Shown here: piece after piece, positions 10,830 through 22,831 of the stretch
Numbering within the stretch: the stretch's first letter is position 1
Layout of the letters: the number at the start of each line of letters is the position of its first letter
Source: Aedes albopictus
Lineage: Eukaryota > Arthropoda > Insecta > Diptera > Culicidae
Assembly (NCBI RefSeq): GCF_035046485.1
Contig: NC_085138.1
Location: 428,097,265 to 428,161,264 of the forward strand
Reading direction: 5' to 3'
Length of the DNA: 64,000 nt
Notes under the pieces: model-generated
The model's input: the letters and a program-made list of their open reading frames with translations, nothing else
Database searches by the model: none
What the model was told of the DNA's origin: nothing
Made by a program: the position numbers and the translations under genes

Positions 10830-11930
10830 ATTATTCTTACTTTTATTTTTCTAAAGCTCTAGCAAAAATGATGCAAAAAGTAGAGAAACTATTTTCAAAA
10901 ATTCCTTCATGATTTTCTTCCGAAGTTCTTGCAAGCTTTCTTTCCGAAAAATTCATTGAATATTAGTTCAGAATTTTTTTCAGGAATTCTTCAAGAAACT
11001 CTTCTGGGAATTTAGTTCATCTTTAGAAAATCTTCAGAAATTCCTCCAGAGATATCTGCGAAATTCTATCAAGCGATCATCCAAGGATTCCAGAAATATG
11101 CCCAAGATCCTTTTGAAATCTCTACCTGCAATTGAGAAAATCTCACGTGGATTGCTTCTGAAATTACTCTATTAGTCCAGGGATTCGTTTTAAAACTTGC
11201 TCAGATATTTATCATCTATTATTCTATGGATAACTTGGAAAATCCTTCAAAGATTCCATAAGAAATTCTTCCACAGAGTTTTACAGAAAATCTTCTTAAA
11301 GTCTTTCAGAAAATTTTCCAGTAATTCCTACGAAAATTTCTCCAAGGATTGATCCAGAAATTCGCGCACGAGATGTTTTCCAGATTCTTTCAGATATGTA
11401 GCAAGGATTCATACGGAAATCGCTTTGGAAATTCCTGCTGGAATTCCTTCACAATTTAGCGTAGGTATTCCTTCGGAAATTTCACTAAGAATTGTTACAG
11501 AAAATCCAACATTGATTGTTTAATAAACCTTTCAAAATATTTTTCTAAAATGTTTTTTGAATGATTGCTTTGAAGGACCTTCCACGGGTTGCTTAAGAAA
11601 ATCCTCCATAGATGCCCTAAAAAATCCAAGGATTGTTTAAAAAAAAACACAAGAGTGGTATTCAGGAAGTTTTCCAGGGAGTTCTGAAAAAAATAGTCAA
11701 TTGTTAAGACTAATTCAAAATCTATTTTTAAATTTCTTTAAAAATTCTCAAAGTATCTTCCATGAAATAAAAAAAAATCCTCCAGAAGATCCTTTCAGAA
11801 AATATTGCTGGATTTTCTTCAATAATCTTTCAATATATTTTCCTAATTTTGTCCAGGTTTTCATTCGAAAATTTTCTGAAGAGTTTCCCTTAGAAATTCA
11901 GGAACTACCAATAGCGGATCTAGCTTTTTC
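10830..11930. repeat. degenerate GGAATTCCTCCAG-type repeat tract
   Basis: Imperfect units such as ATTCCTCCAGAGAT and AATTCTTTCAGAAA recur every 20-30 bp. This is the most abundant repeat of the window. Frames that cross it encode only Ile-, Pro-, Ser- and Phe-rich periodic peptides and are not genes. Confidence 0.7.
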
Positions 11931-12540
11931 ATTTTTCTTACTCACTCTTATGAACAAACACGGGAAAGAGACGGATGGAAGATGGTGCTCTGAAACCCTA
12001 TTTCATCCCGCTTTCCCTTGATAAACAAGGAGAATGTGTGAAAAAAAAGAAAAAGTTATATACGCCAATGAAGTGCCTCAAGTAATGCTTTACGAATTTC
12101 TTCATAAAAAAAATCATAGATTTCCTCAACAGTTATTCTATGGTTTCATTGTGATTCCTTTTAAATATCTTCCATGATATTTCTGGAATATTAATTCGTG
12201 GACTCTTCAAGTAATATTTCTTGAAATGACTTTAGAGGTTAATATAGATATAAGTTTTGGCATGCTCGGGGAAAAAACCTAGATTAAGTTACCTATTATT
12301 TTTACCTAAGATGTATAAAACGTGTAGAATGCGATGTATCTCTTCAGTCGAGTCAAGTACAATACACTGAAGACGACCTTACAGTTGAGGTCGAAATTCG
12401 TATCTGTCAAAGGATGCAAAGTCTTAGTGGAATTCAAAGGAACAGTACTTAACGCGATTTTCTTTTTTCTAACTTTAGATATTTTCCAGGGATTCATAAA
12501 TAAAATATTGCATTGATAGTTTAGGAAATTGCTCCATATA
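11930..12540. other. non-coding spacer
   Basis: There are short frames of at most 63 codons on both strands without family resemblance. A segment near 12255-12460 looks less repetitive than its surroundings. No feature can be supported. Confidence 0.4.
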
Positions 12541-13070
12541 TTTTTAAATGTCTTCCAGAGACGCCTCGAACGTCCCTCGAGGGTTCTTTCGCAAATGTCC
12601 TGGGGTTTTTTTTAGAAATTTCTCCACTAGTAATCCCTCTAGAGATATCTCTGGAAGTTTCTTCCAGAACCAATCCATTGCTTCCAAAATGTATGCAAGG
12701 AAATCCTTTAAAAAGTTTCTCCTGCCAAGAATTCTTCCAGTAAGTCCTTCGAGAACTCATTCAAAATCAGAGATCAGGCTTCCGACAAAAAATATTCCAG
12801 CAGTTCCTAAATATTTTTTTCTAAATAAAATTTGCTTAGGGGAATTTCTCTAGACATTCAATCGGAATTACCCGAAGGAATGTCTTTAGTTATTTATCGA
12901 TGGTTTTTTTTTCATTGGTTTCAGAGGATTCCAACAATAATACATGCAGAGAACATTTTAAGAGCTGCTCTGGATTTTGCCTACGTGTTTGTTCAGAAAT
13001 CCCTCCAAGAGTTCTCTCACACATTATTTCATATATTCCTCCTTTCAAAAATTCAATTATTTTTATTTAT
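12540..13070. repeat. degenerate GGAATTCCTCCAG-type repeat tract
   Basis: The tract shows the same irregular units (TTTCTCCACTAGTAATCCCT, CTTCCAGTAAGTCCTTC and similar), decayed by substitutions and indels. Overlapping frames on both strands reflect the repeat and not selection. Confidence 0.65.
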
Positions 13071-13365
13071 TTATTAAAGAGATTTTAACAAAAAAGTTAA
13101 GCCTCAGAAGTTGTGATCAGTATGATTATGATAGAATCGAAGCTGTTTACTCAAGGTTATACTTCAGTTATTCGTTTTATGAGCATTATTCGATTGAGTT
13201 TTTAAAATCCGAACGATAATTATTTCATAAAGGATTAAAAAAACATTAATTTAACTTACTTATCTCAAATGCATCTCCCTTGATTAAAGGACGTGCAATC
13301 GGTCTAAGTTTTTTTTCTTAAAATAAGAAAAGGTTACGTTATTCTGGAAAAGCTGTAGGGGATTT
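13071..13365. other. AT-rich spacer
   Basis: I see no supported feature in this AT-rich segment. Confidence 0.4.
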
Positions 13366-13610
13366 TTTTTTTTTATTATCGTACCAATTGGGCCAAAGGG
13401 TCTCAGATTTTCATGAAACATTTTCCACAGACAGGGTTGGATATACGAAAAAACAAAATGAGAAAAATTCTGGATCGCATATTGTCTCGGAAAATTCAGG
13501 TAACAGATTGTACTTGAATGTAGAAGAAAAATACCCAATATCATTAAGAAGCATTTTTTTAATGCGTAGATTATAAGGAAAACAAATCTTATATCATAGT
13601 AGATTTTACA
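13366..13610 (+). mobile_element. solo terminal arm of the 6045-9720 element family
   Basis: GGGGATTTTTTTTTTTTATTA is followed by GCCAAAGGGTCTCAGATTTT and a CATGAAACATTTTCCACAG block, matching the left arm at 6051-6110 and the inverted right arm near 9640-9720. No opposite arm lies nearby, so it is a truncated or recombined copy. Confidence 0.6.
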
Positions 13611-13729
13611 CATATGGGAGCGTAAAAAACTAAGAAAAATGAAATTTTAGGGTGCAAAAAATTGAAATAATTACAAAAGTGATTTCTGTATTTTTTTGGA
13701 AATAGCAAGAGAAAATTATTTTATTTTGT

Positions 13730-13821
13730 TCTTCTTCTTATTCATGAATTAACGTTCCCACTGGAACTTGGCCTCTTGCTCTTCAACTTAGTGTTCTTTG
13801 AGCACATCCACAGTTATTAAC
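13730..13821 (-). mobile_element. SINE family B, copy 2, 3' fragment
   Basis: Only the tail half is present. A TTC-rich run is followed by the plus-strand version of the family B body, CACTGGAACTTGGCCTC and AGTGTTCTTTGAGCAC, ending at CAGTTATTAA. The tRNA-like head is missing. Confidence 0.7.
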
Positions 13822-13825
13822 CCAT

Positions 13826-13905
13826 ATCCGCCCAACGTCCTATTTATAGGCCAGATGCACCGAACGCACAGCGTCCTATAAATAGGACAGTCCTTTTGAA
13901 GTGAA
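13826..13905. repeat. small palindrome around CCTATTTATAGG
   Basis: CGTCCTATTTATAGGCC and GCGTCCTATAAATAGGAC lie about 45 bp apart. Each is nearly self-complementary and they can also pair with each other. This is likely a small MITE relic; no function is claimed. Confidence 0.5.
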
Positions 13906-14164
13906 TATATCTAAAATTAGGCAAAAATTTAGAAAACTTTCTTCAGAGGAGATGTTCTCCACATTTATATCTTGTTCATAGTTCACAATATAGTTTGTGA
14001 ATGGTTCACTAGGTGGCGTAAACGATGCTGCAAAGATTACATATTGTCACAATCTATGAGCTTCATTTCCAATGGAAAAGCAATGTATTTCCCTGGAATC
14101 TCGACAATGGTTAATAATTTATAGTTCATTTCTTCGGCAAAATTGTTAATCAATACAAACAAAA

Positions 14165-14246
14165 GCCAATGTATGTATAATTGTATGTTTATATGCTTGT
14201 TTGTTTATATGTTTGTCTATTTGTATGTTTATATGTATGTATATTA
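14165..14246. repeat. TATG/TTTG-rich low-complexity tract
   Basis: An imperfect run of TATGTTTATATGTTTG-like words directly precedes the foldback element. It is simple sequence. Confidence 0.6.
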
Positions 14247-15015
14247 GCGTGGTTCAAAAAATCGATTTTGCTCCACACTGCTTATTCGATTCGTAACCAG
14301 ATGCTAAGCCTTCTCCTAGAAATTGAGCTGAATTGGTTGAAAATTGAGAGTGCACAAGCCCTTCAAAGTTTGTATGAGAATTGCTATGGGAAAACGACGT
14401 TTTCAATTCTATTGAACGTAGCATTTCCCCAAGTGCCCTAGAGTGTTAGTTGACCCTTGGTACTCCTAGGCTACTCTATCAGCTACAACTTTGCTGAAGA
14501 CCACATTCAAATCGGACGCCTCATTAATTAGTTATTGATTTTTTATACAGAATGAAAATCTTTGATCATGATGGTTACACTATTCGATGAGTATCACTGC
14601 AATTTGCCTTGAAACATACATAGTAGCCATGATTTCTGTGTGCTATCTTTGGCACCATGTGCAGCAATGTTACCTGCTGGGAAGCTGAACGATCGCTGTT
14701 AATGTTTCTCCAATTGGATAAAAATCGATAACTAATTAATGAGACGTCCGATTTGAATGTGGTCTTCGGCAAAATTGTAGCTGATAGAGTACCCTAGAAG
14801 TACCAAGGTCCAACTTACACTCTAGGGTACTTGGGGAAATGCTATGGTCAATTGAATGAAAAACGTCCTTTTCCCATAGTAATTCCCAGACAAACTTTGA
14901 AGGGCTTGTGCACTCTCAATTTCAACCAATTCAACTCAAAATTTGGGAGAAGGCATATAATCTGGTTATGAATCGAATAAGCGGTGTGGAGCAAAAACGA
15001 TTTTTTGAACCACCT
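14247..15015. mobile_element. foldback MITE, 769 bp, TA-flanked
   Basis: The ends read GCGTGGTTCAAAAAATCG and, inverted, AGGTGGTTCAAAAAATCG, with TA on both sides. Arms of about 300 bp match well, including TTGCTCCACACTGCTTATTC, GCACAAGCCCTTCAAAGTTT and GATGAGTAACC-free spacer differences. A block CAACTTTGCTGAAGACCACA lies near the loop and corresponds to the AACTTTGTCGAAGACC box of the elements at 5123 and 61378. The loop is about 14540-14700. There is no coding capacity. Confidence 0.8.
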
Positions 15016-15114
15016 TAATGTATATATGAAGACATATATGTATGTTCCGGCATAACTCCGGAATGGGTCAAGAGATTTCAATCAAATTTGGCATACACAT
15101 GTGGATGTGGAGGT

Positions 15115-15460
15115 GATTGTAAGGGTATTGGAAATCAAGATGGCGGCTTAGTTTCCAAGATGGCAGCCAGACCTTCAGAATGTATGATATTTAACGACAA
15201 TGCTGGATTGGATACAATATGGGTATCTATCGATCGGGTTTCATGAGTAGAGCTCAAAAATAAATATCCGATGCCATTTTGAAACTCAAGATGGCGGACC
15301 ACATCCAAGATGGTGGTCACGGAAAGGTAGTTTGAGCTTCAATGCCATGCAATATGGATATGAATCGATCGGGCTTGATGTGTAGGAGTCAAAAATCGAT
15401 ATTCGACGCCATTTTGAATCCAAGATGGCGGACACAGATTGATAGTTTGAGCTATAATAT
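15115..15460 (+). repeat. AAGATGGCGG tandem-type repeat
   Basis: CAAGATGGCGGC, CCAAGATGGCAGCC and CCAAGATGGTGGTC recur with spacer phrases such as GGGTATCTATCGAT and ATGCAATATGGATATG. It is related, in the opposite orientation, to the ~145-bp array at 58.6-62.5 kb. Confidence 0.65.
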
Positions 15461-15489
15461 TATGCAATATGGGTATCTATCGAGGGCTT

Positions 15490-16071
15490 CATGAGTATAA
15501 GGGTAGAGGGTGAGGTAGAGGGTCAGGGTAGATGGTAGGGTAGCGGGTAGGGTAACCGATAGAGCAGACGGTCGGGTAGATGGTTTGGGTGAAGGATAGG
15601 GTAGAGGGGGTAGGGTAGAAGGGTAGGGTTGACGGTAGGGAAAAGGAGAGGATGGTGGGTAGGATTAAGGGTAGGGGAAGGGTTAGCGTAGAGAGTAGGG
15701 TAGACGGTACGATTAGCACAATATAGAGTATGGTGAAGGGCAAGGATGCCAGATGATTTTTTTAAAATTTGTATAGCGCTTTTAAAAAATCTGTATCCTA
15801 TACAAAATTTGGATGAAAAATCTGTATCCCATACAAAAATAAAATAGCCCTCTAGTTCAAAAATATGTACTTCATATAAAACGTAATCTGTATGGATGCT
15901 CAAAAATCTCTATAATACAGAAAAATCTGTATATATGGCATCCCTGGTGAAGTATTAGAGTCGAGGGTACGGTAGAAGGTAGGGTGAAATATAAGGCTGT
16001 GGTTTGGTAGAGAGTAGGGCAGATTGTAGAGTTGAGGGATATGATAGAGGATTAGTATAGAGGGCAGAGTA
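15490..16071 (+). repeat. GGGTAGAGGGTAGGGTA minisatellite, left part
   Basis: Imperfect tandem words GGTAGAGGGTAG, GGTAGGGTAGAC and similar extend through the region. They are interrupted at 15741-15946 by a small hAT-like MITE and resume to 16070. The same words continue at 25357-25400, after a 9.3-kb nested insertion, so the two parts were once contiguous. Confidence 0.75.
15741..15946. mobile_element. small hAT-like MITE, 206 bp
   Basis: The ends are CAAGGATGCCAGAT and, inverted, CAGGGATGCCATAT. The flanks GTGAAGGG and GTGAAGTA agree at 6 of 8 positions, as expected of an old 8-bp target duplication. The body repeats the phrase AAATCTGTAT. No coding capacity. Confidence 0.6.
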
Positions 16072-16599
16072 CCCGAGCAAAGGCGGATAACAAAATTATA
16101 TCACTTTGATAACAAACTAAGTTATCGGTGTTATCATTTTGTTATTTTTGTTATCGTCTTCTTCAGTTGATGATAACCAAATGATAACAAGTTTAGCTAT
16201 CGATAATTTAGTCTATCGCGATATCATAAAAAAACTAAATGATAACAAAATATGTTATCAGCTTTCAAACGTATATGTCAAAGCTTTCCCAAATCTGAGA
16301 GTCTGATGAACCTCGAATCAAAAAATAGATTCCGCTTTCCACCTTCAATGCGACTGTCATTGGCGTAGCTAGGGGGGGTTCCAGGGGTGCCTGGCACCCC
16401 CTAGAACATATTCGGCACCCCCTAGAATTTTTCCAAAAATTTTAAAATTTTAGTAAAAAGCAGTATGTTTTTTAAAAACCTAAAATTTAAAACTTCACAC
16501 AATAATTCTAATATTTAGTAATGACACATGTGAACAAAACTTAAGCTTACCCGGAATTACTTATATAACTGTTGTACGTTTTGGATATTGGTAGGAACA

Positions 16600-17469
16600 A
16601 TCTATAGATTCTACATAGATTGCTCCAGAAATACCTCTATCTATTCATACAGTGATTTCTCTAGGCTTCCTTTTTGGATTCAATCCGATATTTCTTCAAT
16701 AAACTTCCCTTAGGATACTCGAGGCAGGCATGATGGGGTTGTACTTACTAGAAATTTCTGCAGAGATTGATCCAGTAAATTCTGCTAGGATTTCTTTGGA
16801 AATTCTTACTATGATTCTTATCGGAATTCTTTTAGGGATTCCTCTTAAAATTTCTATTGGAATTTTCTACAGGAATATCTGGTGGAATTATTCAAGCAAT
16901 CTTCCTGGGATCCTTTTAGAAGTTCCTCCGGTGATTCTTCCACGAATTCTTTCAGAGATTTCATTCGGAGATTTTTCCAGAAATTTCTCATGGAACTCCT
17001 TCAGGCGCTTATATTGGCCTTCCTCCGGGAATTGTAGCTAGGATTCCTCAAGCAACTGCTGCTGCGATTCTTCCAGCAATGTCACTCCTCCTCTACAAAT
17101 TATCACAGTGGTACCTTCTGGAATTCTACTAGGAAAGTTCTTCCGAAAATTATTCAGGAAGATCTCCGTGAGATTTTTCTATAAAATCCTTTCATTGATT
17201 CTTTCCTACATTTCTTCAAGGATACATCCAGGACTTTCTACAGAGGTTCTTCCACAAATTCCCCAGGGGATTTCCCCAAGAATTTCTATTGACCTTCCTC
17301 CATGAATTTCAGCTGGAATTCTTCAAGCAATTCCCATGAGGACTCCTTCAGAAATACTTCTAGGGATTTCTCCTGGCATACTTACTTGCTGCAATACTTT
17401 CGAGAAATCATCTTGAGATTCCTCCAGAAATTCCTCCTGCGATTCCATCAGGAATTCCTCCAGTATACT
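16600..17469 (+). repeat. degenerate GGAATTCCTCCAG-type repeat tract
   Basis: Units such as GGAATTCTTTTAGGGATTCC and TTCCTCCAGAAATTCCTCC recur, mostly in the CTCC orientation on plus. Open frames here encode Ile/Pro/Ser periodic peptides only. Confidence 0.7.
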
Positions 17470-17974
17470 TCTACTGATGGCTCCACCCCATTACCCCGAA
17501 CGCCATTACCCCGAACGCCCCTACCCCGAATGCCATTACCCCGAATAGGCCACTACCCCGAAAGCCATTACCCCGAATAGGCCACTACCCCGAAAGCCAT
17601 TACCCCGAATGGGTCATTACCCCGAAAGCCATTTCCCCGAAAGCCATTACCCCGAAAGCCACTACCCCGAAAGGGCCATTACCCCGAATCGTTCAGGAGA
17701 TCACCAAAAAAGGGGTGACCGATTAAAAGTTGATGAAGGTCGTTATAAGTTAGGAAAGGGTAATCAGTAACTAGTGTAGGTATGAATACTCTTCTCCATC
17801 CTATGCCCCTATGTTAATACTATTCTTAAACAGACGATTCAGGTACCGATTTTTTCTGTTTTCTTTTTGTAACGAGTAAAAAAAATATATAAAAATAAAA
17901 CACAAATCAAATAGCTCTTATTTACTTCGTTTTAGATAGCATGACAATGGGAGCACATTGTTTAACACTTATGT

Positions 17975-18745
17975 GGCCGGCAGGGTACCCGGGTACCTTT
18001 TTCAATTTCAAATCTCGATATTTTAATGGTTATTGAGACTAGGATGTTGGAACTCTGTTAGATCTTAGAACTCGTGAATATACATCTAATAATGGGGTTG
18101 ACCGAATTTTAAAGTGAGGAAGGGCAGGGGGAGGAGCTCCTTCATTTTTTTATTACGTGGAAGGCCGGCAGGGTACGCGGGTACCCACGAAATTGAAATG
18201 ATCATAGCTCCGTCAATTTTTCATCGATTTTGGAAATTTTTAGCTTATTCACCTCAGAAACTCATCATCTATCGGAAAAATATTTAGTTAGACCGATCTA
18301 ATCACCGTGGTTTTCGGAAAATCCATATTTTTGGGAGCATGTCCTTATACCATATTGAAACCCACATTGTTAAGGCTAGGATAACTTAAAGTGTTTATGG
18401 TCAACCATGGTCCCACGGAAGCGTGTTCCGAAAACACAGTTTCAAAGTCAACACGTTTTATAATTCCAGGCCGGCCAGATACAATATGCCAAAGCAATTT
18501 TACGATGCTTGGTACCGAAATTGCTACTAACCTACCGAAAATCCCGTATATTGTATTGTATAAAAACATGGATCCGGAAATCCGGATGTTTCGGTGATCG
18601 GACCGGTCCAACCAAATACGATCTCGATATATAATGAGTTTCTGAGTTGAATGAGGCAAATTTTTTTAAAATAGGTGGAAAAATCGCTGAGATATGATCA
18701 TTTCCATTTCGTGGGTACCCGGGTACCCTGCCGGCCTTCTACGGG
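17975..18745. mobile_element. GGCCGGCAGGGTACC foldback with an extra arm
   Basis: A palindromic element at about 18166-18745 has arms beginning AAGGCCGGCAGGGTAC and continuing through GTACCCACGAAATTGAAATG and a GAAACTCAT block. A third copy of the end, GGCCGGCAGGGTACCCGGG, lies in direct orientation at 17975-17997 with its own 170-bp tail. GGTACCCGGGTACC is itself self-complementary. The result looks like a partial duplication of one arm or a second, truncated insertion. Confidence 0.65.
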
Positions 18746-19791
18746 TGTTTTTTTTGCTGGCCACACTACGGTTAAGATAAGTTCCGTTTCCCTTAGGTTT
18801 CCGTATGTTGTGCTTCATGCAAAAGTAAGGTTCGTGAAAACGAAAGCAGCAAACGCAATGAAATTAAGAAGAGAAGTAAAGACAAATTTTCCTTATTTTA
18901 AACTAGCTGCTCTTTTGAACTTATAGCTATGGCTATAAAAACTACAAGTATTTCAAACTGACATTTTCCCTTCTTTTATAAGTTGGTTGGCCTCAAGCAC
19001 GATTGTAAACTGGTGGCAAACGATTGTGCTGGTTATTAAACTACACTTCTTCAAATATTTGCCTTCTTTTAAAAATAAGGCTGTTCTATTGAGTTTGCAG
19101 TTTCCAACCATGTACTATTGCAGACTGCAGAGTTGTTTGGTAGCCAAACTGTTAATTTCTTTATAGAAATGTTTCCTTCTTTTCATCAGAAGCTGTTCTT
19201 TCGAGTTTGAGTGTTACGTAGCTTATTTGCAGACGAATAACTAACTCCATAGCGGATTTGTTCTTCTTTGAATAATAGGCTGTACTTTCAAGTAAAATTT
19301 TTCAGAATTGACTTGCGGCCAAACTGGCAACTGGATTTCTTTTGATTTCTTTTGATTTTGATGGTTAGTTTCCAGAACATCAAGCCCTAAAATTGTTTTC
19401 TGGATATTTTTTTCAAGATTGTAGTACTGGACTGGATTTCAGATATTCAGTTCAGTTCACTTAGCAAGGTAGATCCAGCATCGTTGAACCAAATTAACTA
19501 TTTTTTTTTTTCTGGCGACTAAACTGTAGCTTTTCTTTTCCTGAAAGGCTATTCTTCTAGCTGCACTTATATAGTTTACTGGGAGTGAAAGCTGCTTACT
19601 GTATATGAGATTTGCCCTTCTTCAATTTATAGGCTGTTCTTTCTGGTTACGTCGTTACCGGGTTGATTGGCGACATATCTCTATTATTTCCATCTGGTGT
19701 TTTCCCTTCTTTTAAAGTTGGGCTGTTCTTTCGACTTATATTGTTACAGAGTTGTTTGGTAGCCATGTTGCCCTTTGCAGATTAATGTATA

Positions 19792-20165
19792 GGGGCCGTG
19801 CATAAACTATGTAAGTAGGAGAGGGTCTATCCAAATTCTAAGCTCTATACAAATTTACAAATTTTTGTATGAACAAATCGTGGACTTCGTGGCCGAGCGG
19901 TTAGCGGCGTTAGTCGTTTAGGTATCTCGCATGCCTCGAAGTGTGGGTTCGATTCCCGCTCCGGTCGAGGAAAACTTTTCGTCAAAACAGAAAATACTCC
20001 ACTGGGCCACTGAGTGTTATACGTGTTGTCCATTGTCTAATGTTAGTACAGTCTGTGCGGCCTCTGGCCGAAGACGGTGCAATTGTCTTTTAAAATTCTA
20101 CGATGAGGAGGGGGAGAGGACCGAGGTGACCAAAATTCGGTCTACGTAGTTTATGAATGGTCCCA
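19792..20165. mobile_element. TA-flanked MITE split by a SINE
   Basis: The ends are GGGGCCGTGCATAAACTATG and, inverted, TGGGACCATTCATAAACTAC, with TA at 19790-19791 and 20166-20167. About 160 bp of element remain around a SINE inserted at 19880-20096. Confidence 0.7.
19880..20096 (+). mobile_element. tRNA-derived SINE, family A, copy 1, full head
   Basis: The tRNA-like head has an A box GTGGCCGAGCGGTTAGCGG and a B box GGGTTCGATTCCC (about 19945-19957), spaced as in a tRNA. The body has AACTTTTCGTCAAAACAGAA, CTCCACTGGGCCACTG, and a tail CTCTGGCCGAAGACGGTGC ending TTGTCTTTTAAA. Two other copies lie at 57052-57272 (minus) and 63483-63613 (plus, headless). The copy is probably transcribable by RNA polymerase III if intact. 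Confidence 0.85.
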
Positions 20166-20877
20166 TAGGAGATTTGCCCTTCTTTAATTTATATGCTGTT
20201 CTTTCTAGTTATATCCTAGCAGACCTTATTGGCGGCCAACCTATCAATCACATTTTTTCACATTTAAGGAATGTTTTTTTTTAAGTTACACTGTTATAGA
20301 GTTTTACATATTACCAAATCGTCTATTCCTCCTTAAAAGATTTTTTCTTTTTCTAACTATAAAATGTTCTTTCTGGGCCTATTTTGCAATTTGTATTATT
20401 TGATCTCGCCTAATGATCATTAGACTTATTAGTGATACTTTGGCCAAATATCTTTTCGGCCTAATGGGCCAATATCGATAGCCAGTATTTGAAGGACCTT
20501 TGCTGACAGCTCTATCTCATACAAGATCATCTCTAATACGTATTATTCCATTATTTTGTTTTAAGGTTATTCTTTACAATGATATTTTCTGGTATTGAAG
20601 CTGTCAGTAATGTTATTAAATTAACAAAAATATTAAATACCCATCACCAGAATAACTCATCTAAAAATATACTTTCGGGGTAATGTCGTTCGGGGTAGTG
20701 GCCCATTCGGGGTAGTGGCGTTCGGGGTAATGGCCCATTCGGGGTAATGGCCCATTCGGGGTAACGGCTTTCGGGGTAATGGCCTATTCGGGGTAATGGC
20801 TTTCGGGATAGTGGCGTTCGGGGTAATGGCGTTCGGGGTAGTGGCATTCGGGGTAATGGGGTAGAACCTCTACCGAT

Positions 20878-22330
20878 TCCTTCAAGGAGAACTGTAGGTA
20901 TTCCTCCAAGCATTTGTTAGTGGAATTCTCTTAAGATACCCCTGGCATTGCTGATTCTATGATTTCTCAAGAAATTACTTCTATGATAGCTCCAGGAATT
21001 CTAAGAATTCCTCCAGATATTCCAGCTGTTACTGCTCTAGCAATTCATGCTGTTCTTCCTGCTGTTCTTCCTCCAGAAATTCTAACTGTGGTACTTCCGA
21101 AATTATGCTACGAGTTCTTCTAGAGCTTTCTCCTGGCTTTTTTTCTGAGACCTTTTCAGGCAATCTTCCTGGAATTCTTGCAGAAATTCCTTTAGTTTCT
21201 CAACCAGGGATTTCTCCAAGGACTCATCCAGGAATTCCTCCAGAGATTTTATCCAAAGATTTCTCCAGAAAATTCTTAGAGAATTCCTGCAGAAACTCTT
21301 TTTGGCCTTCCTCCAAGAATACCTAAAACAACTCCTCTTGTGGTTCTTCCGTCAATTACTCCAGAAATTCTTCCTACTCTTCCTAGTGATTCCTATACGA
21401 ATTTGTCCCACCATTATGGCTGGAATTCTTCCTGAGATTCTTTCAGAAAATCCTCCTGCGATTCCTTCATGGTCTTCTCTATAGATTCTTCCAGAATAAC
21501 TCTACCGGTTCTTGCAGGGACTTCTTTGGATATTCCAAGGATTTTTCTTTGGATTCATCCCGGCATTCTTGATGGGGTTTCTCTAGAAATTTCTACTAGG
21601 ATTTCTGCTGAGTTTTCTACAGTGATCCCAGAATACTTCTCAGAATACCTCCTGAAATTTTTTCTGTGATTTCTTCAGAAACTCTCCGGTGATTCCTCCA
21701 AGATTGTTTATCCAAAATATTTTGTCCACGGATTCTCTCATAAATTTCCCATGGGATTCCTACAGGAACTCCTCTTGGCCTTCATCCAGAAATTTCAGCT
21801 GGATTTCTCAAGCTATTCCTGTTGTGGTTCTTCCAGCAATTCCTCCTAGAACTCCTCCAGTCATTCTTACTGTAATACCTCCCAGAATTCTTCTACGGAT
21901 TCTACTAAGATTTTTCCAGGGATTCCTTCAAAAACTTGCTGGGATTATTCAAGACAATCTTCCTAGAAGTCTTGCAGAAATACCTTCGGTGTGTCCTCCT
22001 AGAAATCTTTAAAAAAATCTGGGATTTCTCCAAAAATTTTTTGTTGGACTTCTCCAGGAACTCCTCTTAGAAGTCCATAAGCGATTCTAAAGACTCATCC
22101 AGGAATTCATGGATTACTCTAGAAATTAATCATGGTATTACACCTGGAACTCATCTTGGCCTTCTTCAAGGAATTCTAGCTGAAGAAATCCCAATAGAAA
22201 TCTCTAGAGGAATCCCTAAACGAATTTTGGAAATAGTTGGAATTTCCAGAGAAATTCTAGGAGGTATACTAGAGAAATCTCCAGTGAAATTTTATTGGAA
22301 TGTACGGGAAAAACTTGTAGTTAATTAGAA
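20878..22330 (+). repeat. degenerate GGAATTCCTCCAG-type repeat tract
   Basis: This is a long run of irregular units such as ATTCCTCCAGAGATTTTATC and GATTTCTCCAGAAATTC. The frames at 21105-22012 are by-products. The tract is the continuation of 16600-17469 across the foldback insertion. Confidence 0.7.
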
Positions 22331-22831
22331 GACACAGAATGTTGCTAATTGACAAAATGAGAGACGAATCTGTGAAAAAAGAATCGCGTTCTGGTGGGAC
22401 TCGAGAACACACGGCTCCGTATTTGCTAAACCGCAGTATGGCTATTTCTTTGAGGGTTCCTTCGGCATGGTGTTCTTTTATTTTTGAAAATTTCTACGGT
22501 AGTTTCATTGGAACCCTACAAACATTTAAGCCATTTAAGCTTCATAAGAGAGGAAGAAACCACTCATAAGCAAACTTTAGTTTAAGAAACTGATATTCAG
22601 CTTGTTACGTTTCTTGGGAATGCAATCAACAATTCCTTTCCTTTGGATATTTTTTTTCTATATTTCAATGGCTATTCCTCCGTAATTATTTTAGCAATTT
22701 CTTTTTCAGTTATTTTGCAAATTTCTCAGGCAATTTTATTGTGATTACTTTTGCAATTCTTTATATATCAATTGTATTTAAATTTATTGCTTCCAAAAAT
22801 TGCTGAACTGAAAATTCTCAACTGGACTTAC
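22331..22831. other. unassigned AT-rich DNA
   Basis: A 76-codon frame at 22339-22569 has no recognisable similarity. The remainder is AT-rich with decayed ATTTCTTTTGCAATT-type words. Confidence 0.4.

Larger units (their letters stand above)
17479..20868. mobile_element. tandem-word foldback element 3, CCATTACCCCGAA type
   Basis: The flanks TCTACTGAT (17470-17478) and TCTACCGAT (20869-20877) form a 9-bp duplication with one mismatch. The ends read GGCTCCACCCCATTACC and, inverted, GGTTCTACCCCATTACC. Arrays of the word CCATTACCCCGAA with linkers CG, TG, AG or TAGG fill 17489-17690, with inverted counterparts at 20669-20862. The interior carries CCTTCTTTNNN...AGGCTGTTCTTTC modules near 18968, 19059, 19167, 19262, 19616, 19701 and 20174, as in foldbacks 1 and 2. 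A palindrome (17975-18745) and a MITE with SINE (19792-20165) have inserted. No coding capacity. Confidence 0.75.

Noticed and set aside
15490..15740. Telomere-like repeat (GGGTAG words)
   Set aside because: The words vary (GGTAGAGGGTAGGGTA) and do not form a regular TTAGG or TTAGGG array; it is an interstitial minisatellite.
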